From the NCBI GenBank assembly GCA_963682055.1, contig OY821744.1:22792967-22856966 (forward strand): a DNA stretch of 64,000 nt, read 5' to 3'. Below the pieces are notes generated by a model. The model did no database searches, was not told where the DNA came from, and was given only the letters and a program-made list of their open reading frames with translations. This DNA is from Primula veris (Eukaryota > Streptophyta > Magnoliopsida > Ericales > Primulaceae). Both the position numbers and the translations under genes were made by a program. Below are positions 11,829 through 22,914 of this stretch, one piece after another (positions within the stretch are counted from its first letter, which is position 1; each line of letters starts with the position of its first letter).

Positions 11829-12488
11829 AAGTTTTTAAGTAATAAAAGTTGGACTTATAACTGTTTTGGAATTATGAGAAAATTACTCCATGAGTTTTTT
11901 TGGCGGTGGTATGCGCCTATACGTGGTACGATCACATGGGTGGTACACACAAACATCCAAAATTCCAAATGATCGTGACTTGTGAGTTAATCTAAAAAAC
12001 GCTAAATTAATTACATCGTTTTTATAACATACATATTAAAAAGCGTTAATAGCATAACTATAAAACTAATTTTTTATAGTAAACAAAATATATATGTTAG
12101 AAATATCTAAAAAGTATATATGTTTAATATATATTTTAAAAACATCATTTTGCGATTTTTTATATAAAAAAAATTGAAAGATTTCACTAGTAGCAAAAAA
12201 TAAAGGAATTTAAGTTTTCTACTATATAAAATTTTCAAATGTTTTAGTTCGTCAAAACGGGTGATTAAGTATCACCAGCACAGAATTTATTTGAAATTAT
12301 GTTTTTCATAAAATTACTAAATTAACGTCGTTTTTGTAGTGTCTTTTGGACCAAAAAAAAAAACTACAAGTCCTGAAAAACACGTTTTTTAATGTAGAAA
12401 ACGTGATGTATGCGCAAAAAGCACACTCATTAGCGCTTTACCAGTTAAAAAGAAACAAAACAATTTATCACGCTTCAAAATGTGATTT
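11829..12488. other. spacer between copia and MULE-1
   Basis: The first bases complete the 62-bp duplicated unit split by the copia element. The remainder is AT-rich with no coding frame, RNA gene or clear repeat that I can see. Confidence 0.5.
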
Positions 12489-12497
12489 TTAAAACAA

Positions 12498-12580
12498 GGG
12501 TAAATTTTGGATTGGTCCATGAAAACACAAGTATTTAAGGATTGGTCCATGAAACTGAAACTAATTAAGGATTGGTCCAT
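12498..12580 (+). repeat. left terminal inverted repeat of MULE-1
   Basis: Contains three direct copies of GGATTGGTCCA at 12509, 12539 and 12569, exactly 30 bp apart. It pairs with the right end; the left appears to have one 30-bp unit fewer. Confidence 0.88.
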
Positions 12581-12769
12581 TTGCTGACATCATTAAAAAA
12601 TTGCTGACGTCATCATAACACAATTAAAAAAAACAGAAACTTTTTTTCTCTCTCTCTCCTCTCTCTCTCATCTCTCTCTCCGAAAACCCTGAAACTTTCT
12701 CTCTTTAAACCGCCAACAAATCCGGCTATCAAACTGAAAAACCTCTCTTCGTTGATTTCAGAAAACAAC

Positions 12770-15700
12770 ATGGTGAAGGTAAGTTTATTAATCGTTGTTT
12801 TTATTAAAACAGTCTGAAAAATATATAAATTAATTTAATTAGGGTAAGTTCAGTGACATTTTACATAAATTAGGGTTATTAATTGTGTTTACCCATTTTA
12901 TATATAAATTAGGGTTCATACTCTATTGTTCATACTCTATTTTTAAATAAAAATTGCGATTCTAATAATATTTGTTGAAAATATTATTCAGACTGTTTAT
13001 ATTCAGTTGTTTTGGGAATAAAAACATAAAACAGCCTGGAAAAAAGTATTCAGACTGTTTATATTCAGTTGTTTTGGGAATAAAAACATAAAACAGCCTG
13101 GAAAAAAGTATTCAGACTGTTTAGTGATTCAGACTGTTTAGTGATCTATATGTAATTGTTGAAAATATTATTCAGACTGTTTATGTTTAGTGATTCTAAT
13201 AAAATTCGTATTCAGACTGTTTATATTCAGTTATTTTCGTAATAAAATTGGTAAAAATAGTATTCAGACTGTTTATGTTTAGTGATTCTAATAAAATTCG
13301 TATTCAGACTGTTTGTATTCAGTTATTTTCGTAATAAAATTGGTAAAAATAGTATTCAGACTGTTTTTATGTTTAGCGATTCTAATAAAATTGGTACTCA
13401 GACTGTTTATATTCTAATAGGATTATGTTGGAAAAATACTCAGACTGTTTACTTTCTCTGTATTTTAATATGTGCATGAGTTTACACAGACTGTTTACAT
13501 ACTTTTTGTTATTGTTTTTAGAAACATATTGCCATCAAACATTCGACAAACCCCAAAAACCAACCATCTGACACCACAAACCTCAAAAAAGGCAACATAC
13601 AGTACAAATCAAACTTGGTTACTGTAATCAAGTTCTTTGTCGAAACAAATTTCAATCCGGCACAACTTGAATTAGTTAAGCAACACTGTCCGTTCTGGGA
13701 ATTGATCAATGCTTCAAGAAATGGAGAATTAACCACTAACCAGGCTAGGAAAAGTGATAAAGAATTGTATCAGATGGCCTTGAGGTACGACCGAAACTCA
13801 CAGGCCCTTAAGCTAGGTAGATTCACAGTTCCAATAGAGAGAGACTGTGTGCGTGACATTTATGGAATTTCTGGTAATGCTGAAAATCCAATAGCTCTCA
13901 CAAGCTTTGCTAAAAACCAAGAAGCCTACCACAGCTTTGTTGAAAGATGCTTTTCAAATAAACTCAACAAATCCAACCTAACCAAAACAGCTATCGTAAA
14001 GGCATTAAACGAAGCATTGGTATTAACAACAAAAGTTGGTAGAGAGGACGTCGTCCGACTGGTAACATTGTACATGCTAAATGCATTTTTCTTGACGGTG
14101 AGCGGCATGACCATAGCATTGGGGTATTTGAAAATAGTTGCCGGTGACATCAAAGAGATAAAGGAATATGATTGGGCAACTCATATACATGAGAAGCTTA
14201 TGGAGTCGCTCAACAACCAAGACCCAAGATCACTGTCCACGTGTCTACTCACGATACCGGTACAATAAAATTACTTCTCAAGGCCTTTTTTTATTAGTTC
14301 AGACTCTTTTTTATAAGTTAGTACTCTTTTTATATGTTCAGAATGTTCTTAAGTTGTTTATTATTACATCAGACTCTTTATTTATTTCCATTATAAATCA
14401 GACTGTATTATTACTATCATAAATCAGACTGTATTAAATCTCAGTATGTTTAAAAAGTATCAAAAAATCTCAGACTGTTTTTACAAAACTGTAAAAACAA
14501 TACTAAAAACAGTCTGAATAATATATTATTAAATCTCATACTTTATTGTTACTATCATTTAAGACAATATACTAAAAAACAGTCTGAATCATTTAAAAAA
14601 CAGTCTGAATCATTTAAGACAATATATTATTGCTCTATCTATCTCAGACTGTTTTTACAAAAACTGTAAAAAGAGTCTGAATAATACTAGAAACAGTCTG
14701 AAAATAGATTATTAAAAATCATACTGTATTGTTACTATCATTTAAATCTCAGACTGTATTCTTAAAAACTGTATTTCCATCTGTACAGTATGTCATCCTT
14801 GAAAAGTTCAATATTTCAAACCCGGACATGACAAAAGAATCTCAGACTGTTTTTACAAAACTGTAAAAACAGTCTGAATAATACTAAAAACAGTCTGAAT
14901 AATATATTATTAAATCTCATACTGTATTGTTACTATCATTTAAGACAATATACTAAAAAACAGTCTGAATCATTTAAAAACAGTCTGAATCATTTAAAAA
15001 CAGTCTGAATCATTTAAGACAATATATTATTGCTCTATCTATCTCAGACTGTTTTTACAAAAACTGTAAAAAGAGTCTGAATAATACTAGAAACAGTCTG
15101 AAAATAGATTATTAAAAATCATACTGTATTGTTACTATCATTTAAATCTCAGACTGTATTCTTAAAAACTGTATTTCCATCTGTACAGTATGTCATCCTT
15201 GAAAAGTTCAATATTTCAAAACCGGACATGACAAAAGAAGCGTCCACAAAGGCTTTGTGTGTCAAATGGGACGTCTTTTCATTCTTCAAGTTGTGTTCCT
15301 CAAGGTTCACAATTGTAGACCTGTGCAATGAAAAGGTATAACACTATTTCTATACAATTGTAGACTGTTTTTATTCTATCTATACAATTGCTTCTAAAAA
15401 CCTTATCATTCTTTAAATTATCATCATAGGGATGTAGAAAACAATCAAAAAACCTCGTTATTTATGATGGTAAAAAGAAGCTACCTCCGAAACCAAAGCG
15501 ATTAACAGATGAGGAGTTGGAGAAAGAGATAGACGAAGATGTTGAAGATCCTCAGAATGTTTACTCTAGTTCAACAGAAGAGGAAGGCTTGAAAAACTCT
15601 GAAAATGAAGGCTCGGAAAACTCAAAAGAAGACTATGAGAGCGAAAATGATTCAGACAACAAATTTACCATCTTCCTTAGGAAACAATTCGGGACACCAA

Positions 15701-18700
15701 AAACTCCAAAATTCAATGAAATAATGGGAACATCTAAGAGCTCTGAATATGACGAGGGAGGTCCCTCTGGAGGTGGTGGCTGTTATAATTACAGTGCCGA
15801 TGATATGCATGTGAATGAAAGTCCAATTCACGAAGAGAGGAGAGAAGAAGAGTCCGAAAAAGAAGAGACCAAAGTGGCTGAATTGCAGAAAAACCTAGAT
15901 GAGGCAATTTTGCAAATTAAAGAGTATAAAGACCTAACAACCACAATGCAGAAAAGCATCAACGACCTTTGGAAATCTTTGGCTTTAGAAGAAAAATTAA
16001 AGTCCAAGTGGGTACCTGAGTGGAAACAAAAAATTGAACAAATGGTTGAGGAAAAAAAAATGCTCGAGAAGGAAATAAAAGGTAAACGCCATAAAATGCA
16101 ATTCAAACTCTTCCTCTCTTGTCTAATTTTTTTTCCATTAGCTTGGTTTCCCTAAGTCAGACTGTTTGTGTTATAGAAAAGGAGGAGATGATCACCAAAT
16201 ACCAAAGAATTGTCTCTGATCTCCAGCAAGAGGCAGATGTAGAAAAAAATAAAATGCGAAACAAAGAAGCCGAGATGAAGCAAAGAATGGAAAAATTGGA
16301 GAATGAAAAAAAGCAGCTTGAGGAAGACCTACAAGGTAAAGGTAAAGTACCTCTATTGTAATCTATTACTATTATAAATCAGACTGTATTAAATCTCAGT
16401 CTGTTTAAAAATTAAAAAATATCAATAGAATCTCAGACTGTTTTTACAAAAACTGTAAAAAGAGTCTGAATAATACAAAATTTATTTGAATATTAATGCA
16501 ACTATTTTGCATTCATATTGTATTACTAAAAACAGTCTGAAAATATATTATTAAAATCTCAGAATGTATTGTTACTATCATTCGTAATGTATTATTAAAA
16601 ACAGTCTGAATCCCTTTCTTTTGCTTAGTAAATTTCTTTCAATGAAATATATCAAATAGAAACCTCAGACTGTATTATTACTATCATAAATCAGACTGTA
16701 TTATTTCAATGAATTATTCAGACTGTTTTTCCTCTTATTGTTGCAGGGGGACATGAGCTAATAGAAGGGCTATACAATGATGCACAGGTGTATGCGGCAC
16801 ACGACTACTCACAAAAGTGTCGAATCGATGAAGTTATAACTGATGCTCTCCTAAATGCGGATATACAAACTCCACAGCTAGATTTAATCCGCAAAGAAAT
16901 TCTGGAAAGACTCGGTTATGAGTATGATGGTCCGGGATCCAATATTCTCCGAATCAGAGCAAGAACAGATAGGAGACCACCAGTGAAGTACACACCAAGT
17001 AAAATAGACTCTCCAACAAAAACCCAAGCAAATGAGAACCAGCTACGGAAACGTAAGCAAGCTGATCAAGATGACAAGTCTGAAATGGTCGCAGACGTAG
17101 GCGCTTCTGATCCGTTGTTGGAAAAACCAAATAAAAAACCAAAGGGTGGACGAACAGCAAAAAAGAGAGCATCAAAAAAGAAATCTCCTGTACTGGACGA
17201 CCAGGATGGCCAAGGCTATTTCCCACAAATCGACTTCAGTAGTCTAGTAGACCATGTACCCGACAAAACAGAGAGAGCACACGATATCATCACAAATAAA
17301 AACGAGAATGATATCACAACAAAGCTCCCTGACAACATCTTCAGCAAAATTCAAGAAATTCACAACGCAAATGGACCATTGTAAGTCAGACTCTTTTTAT
17401 TTTTTTGTTTATGATACAATTAGGTCTCACACTCTTTACATTTACCTCAGACTGTTTAAAACAGTATGAATTGTTTTAATGAAGACTGTTTTGTATTTAT
17501 GATACTTTTATATAGCTTGGACTCTTTTTAAATTTAGTTCAGACTGTTTTTATAGACTGTTCAGACTGTTTTTAGTTCTTTTTTATATAGCTCACTCTTT
17601 TTAAAAAATGATCAATTGTGTTTTTGTCAGACTGTTTAGTTCAGACTGTTTTTTGTTAGAAAGTTTAGTTCAGACTGTTTAGTTCAGAATGATAAATTTA
17701 GTTCAGACTGTTTTTTTATACAAGCCCCATACTGTTTTTTAATAGCTCAGACTCTTTTTTATATAGCTCAGACTCTTTAAAAAAAATGATCTATTGTGTC
17801 TCTTTTATATACAACTTTTAATGTTTTTTTTTAACTCAGACTGTTTTGTTGTCATACTGTTTTTTTCAATCTCATACTGTTTTTTCAATCTCAGACTGTT
17901 TTATCTCAGACTGTTTTGTTGTCAGACTGTTTTTTTCAATTTCAGACTGTTTTGTGCTTACTATAAAATTTTAATTTACAGTGCCGCCTTGTTCTCAAAA
18001 CTCGGTTCAACCAATAAGGATTACTTCATCACTCTCAACGACATCTACAACTTAATTAATGGCCAGTTGCTATGCTGTAATGTAAGTATACAAGGATCGT
18101 ACAATTTAATTGCTTGCTTACAAGCTCTTGTACTCAGACTCTTTCTAAAACTTGTCCTTATCGCAGATCATAAATGGGTATACCCACATATTGAGGCAAG
18201 AGTACCAGGCAAAGTCTACAAAAACATTCAAGATATTGACCTCCGTATTATGGGTAAAAACACAAACTCTTTTTATGTTGTCAATGCATCACTTTGTTTC
18301 TTTACAAAAAGAGTCTGAGATTTTATCTTAAACCTTTTCGTTGTTGTTTGGTTTGTAGTTTTTTTTAAAAGACAGGAAAAGATACGAGGATGAGCTCGAT
18401 GCGAAAATCACCGATAAGCTGAGGAAGCACGTTCAGAACGGATACAAGTTATTGTTCTTCCCTATTAACTCGAATAGGAACCGACCCATTGACGTAGAGG
18501 CAGACCACTGGACTCTATTGGTTCTGAACGTCGAATCGAAGAAGTGGGGTTTTTATAATAGCAACATACCTCCTTGCAATATCAACTTACCAGACCCTTA
18601 CCTTGATGACGCCAAACTAGTGGTAATTCAGACTCTTTTTAAAATACAACAGTCTGAATTTGCAAAAACTACCCTCTTCATCTTTTAAATGTATATATTT

Positions 18701-19083
18701 TTTGTTATGTTACAGATGGCCTTTGTACAAGAAAAATTGAAAATGATAGCTGATGTGCCCTCCTTCTCACTTGATTCACAAGATGGGTACACGTTAGACG
18801 TTGTAACAGACTGTCCCTATCAATGAGCCACGTAAGAAAAATATGTGCCTACTGATATTCAGACTGTTTTTACTATTCATATAAATCAAAATTAATTTTA
18901 CATGTTTTATTTTTTTACAGATCAGACTGTGCATTGTATGTGTGCTACAACATGGAGACAATCATCAATGGTGAACCTGTCACAAGAGAGACGACTTCCG
19001 ACAAGATACTAGAGTTCAAGGCCAAGATAATAACGAGAATCGTCAATCGATACATTCAGTCTGAATTAACAAAAACAGTTTGA
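12770..19083 (+). pseudogene. Ulp1-like (C48) cysteine protease gene of MULE-1, one in-frame stop
   Basis: Inferred exons: 12770-12778 (only Met-Val-Lys), 13522-14259, 15189-15335, 15430-16081, 16177-16335, 16747-17380, 17982-18081, 18167-18253, 18359-18622, 18716-18831, 18921-19083. Phases agree throughout and give about 1022 codons. The N-terminal third resembles the region found in Ulp1-bearing plant transposons (PFWELINA, LGRFTVPIERD). The middle is acidic, then coiled-coil (EKEEMITKYQRI), then basic (KKPKGGRTAKKR, a likely nuclear signal). The C-terminus is a SUMO-protease fold: VLW, catalytic His in DHWTLLVLNV, and catalytic Cys in SDCALYVC. Odd points: TGA at 18824-18826 lies between His and Cys, and the expected catalytic Asp is Asn (GFYNSN). 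Introns are full of TCAGACTGTTTTT. No autonomous protease is expected unless the stop is bypassed. Confidence 0.8.
14470..15240 (+). repeat. direct duplication inside intron 2 of the Ulp1 gene
   Basis: The block at 14470-14841 is repeated at 14842-15240 with small length changes. The repeat includes the first about 50 bp of exon 3 and its acceptor (CTGTACAG). The upstream copy is therefore a decoy exon start (14789-14840) that is cut off by the next repeat. The second copy carries the full exon. Confidence 0.85.
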
Positions 19084-19959
19084 TTAATGTAAAAATTAGT
19101 TGTAAACAGTCTGAATGTAAAAATAGTTCCATTATTTGTAAACAGTCTGAATAGAAAAGAGTTCTATTATTTTGTTCGAATATGATTTCGTTTCTTTTCC
19201 ATTTTCTTTCGCCAATATATTTTTCAATGAATCTTAAGACTGTATTATTACTATCAATCATAAATGTATTATTAAAAACATATAAAAACGTATTTATACT
19301 GTATTACAAAAAACAGTCTGAAAAATATTATTAAATCTCAGACTGTATTATTACTATCATTTATACTGTATTATTATAAACAGTCTGAATCTCAGACTGT
19401 TTCAGTACTCACACAATTCAGACTGTTTTAAAGATATCTATTGACTAAAAAAAAAGAGTCTGAATAATATGATTGATGTAACTAGTTTGCTTCACTTTAT
19501 TTCTTCCGTTAATATATTTCAATGAAATATAAACAGTCTGAAAATATATTATTAAATCTCAGACTGTATTATTACTATCAATTATACTGTATTATTATAA
19601 ACAGTCTGAATCATTTACGACAATATACTAAAAAAACATCATATGACATGTATCATTAGAAACTCAGACTGTTTTTATGTTCATTAGAGTATCATACTGT
19701 TTTCAGAAAGAATCTCAGACTGTTTCATTACTCACAATTCAGACTGTTTTAAAGAAGTCTATTGACTAATAAAAAAGAGTCTGAATAATATGATGATTGA
19801 TGTAACTAGTTTTCTTCGTTTTCTTTATTACAATCGTAAAAATAAGACTGTATTATTAAAAACAGTCTGAAAACATATAAACAGTCTGTATTACAATCAT
19901 AATCTCAGACTGTTTTTAATATAAAACTGTAAATCAAAACTGTAAACAGTCTGAATAAA

Positions 19960-20050
19960 TACCTGTGCACAAACGAATCCATCAGAAAAAATACCTGTGC
20001 ACAAAAAACATAACAGCAATTGATCTCTAAAACAGTCTGAAAACAGTCTG
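19960..20050 (-). repeat. duplicated fragment of the transposase gene start
   Basis: The string CGAATCCATCAGAAAAAATA, followed by CCTGTGCACA and CAATTGATCTCTAA, repeats what is found at 22875-22950 over the start codon of the transposase gene. It is a copied scrap of that 5' end, lying downstream of the gene. Confidence 0.7.
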
Positions 20051-20255
20051 AATAAGAATAATAATAAAACAAACGCAATTGATCTGTAAAAAGAACTCTA
20101 AATAACTGATTTGTAAAACAGTATGAATACAAGAACCTCATATTGTATTATTAATATCACAAAATCAGACTGTATTATTAAAAACAGTCTGAAAAAGGCC
20201 AACATCATATAAAACTAAAAAAAGTCTAATATACAACTAAAAAATCTATTCACGA

Positions 20256-22883
20256 TCATCCTTCAGAAGAAAGCTTCTCTTTGCACGTCCGTTGATTATG
20301 ATTTGCATATTTCTTGCACCTCCCGCATTGATTAGCTTTCTTCTTTTTCGCGACTGGATTTGCCTCACCACCTGATGGAATACGCTTCTTTTGAGGCCTT
20401 CCCGGAGGCCTTGATGTTTCTGGAGGTTTAATGTTTGACTCATTAATCAATTCAGAATCTCGCCAAATAGAACTAGGGACTGGGTTGATTGGCGTATTGT
20501 ACGATCTTCGATAAATGTCCACAAAGAACCATTTTTCAACAAAATTCTCCATAGGCAGTTTGTCCCTAGAAATACACAAAACTGCATGTTGGCACGGGAA
20601 CCCAGTCCTCTTCCATTCATGACATGAGCATTGCCGATGTCCCAGGTCCACGTATTCGGATGGAGCTGACAGCACTTCATATTTCCAAAACCCTGACCTC
20701 ACAACCAAAAACGACAGACCGTTGTGAATGAATGTGTCCCATTTTTCTTGGTAGAAAGGACACAGAACACCTTTCCATGTTGCTGCAAAAAAATAAAACA
20801 TAACCAAAAATCTCTTAAAAACGTATACCTAGTAAAAACAGTCTGATATGATGACAAACACGAATTCACATAACAGTCTGAGTTACCACAAACCTGCTTT
20901 GATTCTTCTTTCATCGAACCATTTCATCAATTTCAATCTTAGCTTATCAATCAGTTCAGTGATAGGTAATTCTCTAATATCATTGATCCAATTATTGAAT
21001 GATTCCACAGCATTGGAAGTTGTCTCACCATATCGCGACTTTACACATTATGCTTCGGCCCATTTCATAGGATTGCAATTCTCCATAAATTTATCTATTT
21101 TACGACCCCCCATATTGCGCAACAACTTCATATTCTGTTCAAACAAAGGAATTGTAGCAGAAGTTGCACAAGTTTGCAACAAATTAATAATTTCAGTCCT
21201 TTTTGTTCCATCACCCCCACTAAACTTCAATTTCAAATTATCCTTCAAATGGCGTAGACAGTAATAATGGTCTGCGTTGGGAAAAATCCGAGACATACCA
21301 TCCAACAACCCAATATGTCTATCCGAGAAAAATGTCAAAGGACGGTCATCACCTATAGTTAACTTCAGTTGTTCTAGAAACCAACCCCAATTATCAATAT
21401 TCTCACTGCTAACAATAGCAAAAGCAAGTGGATACAACCCTGTAACATTAAAAAAATCAAAAACAGTCTGAAAATAAAAAACAGTCTGAAAATCAAAAAC
21501 AGTCTGAAAATCAAAAACAGTCTGATAACAAAAACAGTCTGATAACAAAAACAGTCTGATAACAAAAACAATCTGATAACAAAAACAGTCTGATAACAAA
21601 AACAATCTGGTAACAAAAACATTTTTATAAAACAGTCTGATATAACAAAAGTTGTATATAAAACAGTCTGATAACAACACAATTTAGGCTTGTATAACAA
21701 AACAGTCTGAACTAAATTTAAAAACAGTCTGAGTTATATAAACCATTAATGTAACAAAAAACAAACAAAAAAGAGCTTGAAAAAGGAAAAACAAACCTTT
21801 ATTGCCATTCTTGCCGACTGCGGACAATAAAACACCCTTATATTTTCCTTTTAAAAATGTTCCGTCAATGAAAAGAATGGGGCGAACATCCCTAAACCCT
21901 TTTATGCAGCCATGAAGAGAGAAAAATACCCTTTTGAATTGATTTGAACCATTCCCATCCTTATCAAGTTCCAGGACACTGCGACTCCCAGGATTTGTCG
22001 ATTCTAAACCCACAAAATACCTTTCTAATTGGTTGTATGATTCATCGATATCCCCACTGTGCATTCCGCTAGTCATTTGGACAGCATTCCAAGCTTTATA
22101 ATAGCTTATCTCCAACCCATAACCAATCCTTAAATGCGATATTATAGCAGAAGGGGCTAAATTTGGATTTTCCCTCACATATTCATCCATTATTTTCGAT
22201 ATGAGCTTGCTATTTACATGCTTGTTCAGAGCACCTGGGGCTAACTTTTTGCATGTATGTTGTGATTCAAACTTTCTAATCTTAAATTGTTGGTCTGAGG
22301 TCCACACACCAGCATATATGTACCAGCTACAGCCAATACTATCCCTCTCTTCACAATAAGCGACCACCCTAACCGAGTTATTCCTTCCAAACCAGGGGAC
22401 ATGACCTTCATATATACAAAATTTCCGTAATGACTCTTTAAAGTGATCAGCACAACTAAAAAACTGCCCAACCCCAGTTATCAAGTTTGCCCACTCACTC
22501 GTTTTATAAACCTTCCTAACAGCTAAACTAGAACCTGCATCACACCAATCATCATCATCCGAAAATTCAGAACAATCAGCACTTATTTCCTTCGAAGTAC
22601 CAACAGTGCAAGTGGATACAGTCCCAACAAAAACTAGAATCTCTACTATTTTTTTTCCCAACACGTTAAACAGAGCGACCATATCTTTCAACTCATCATC
22701 CGATCTCAATAAACATCGCTCATCTCTAATTGCTAAGTAGGTTAGAGACACTGAATCCAAATTCAAGCTAAACCTATTACTTATTGTATGTAATAACTCC
22801 GCATAGGTCATACGCTTATTCAGAGCAACAGGGACACATTGATCATTATATCGACAATACATTACTAAATCAAACGAATCCAT
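20256..22883 (-). pseudogene. mudrA-like: MuDR-type transposase of MULE-1, one in-frame stop
   Basis: Exons 22883-21797, 21439-20894 and 20782-20256 join in phase to 719 codons. I chose the Met of MDSFDLV because it directly precedes the N-terminal PB1-like domain (about 1-85). A MuDR N-terminal domain follows, then the MULE DDE core: first Asp in LFIDGTFLKGKYKG, second in FFSDRH, Glu in TSNAVESFNNW. A SWIM zinc finger (CSCHEWKRTGFPCQHA) and a C-terminal zinc knuckle (CGRCKKYANHNQRTC) complete the family architecture. A single TAA (21050-21048) interrupts the frame just before KSRYGETTSN, upstream of the third catalytic residue, so the product would lack Glu, SWIM and knuckle. Intron 1 carries thirteen motif copies, all in the sense direction. 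Confidence 0.88.
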
Positions 22884-22914
22884 CAGAAAAAATACCTGTG
22901 CACAAAAACAGTAT

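Noticed and set aside
21374..21700. Minus-strand frame with repeated CYQTVFVIRLF residues
   Set aside because: It is the translation of the tandem TCAGACTGTTTTTG motif inside intron 1 of the transposase gene.
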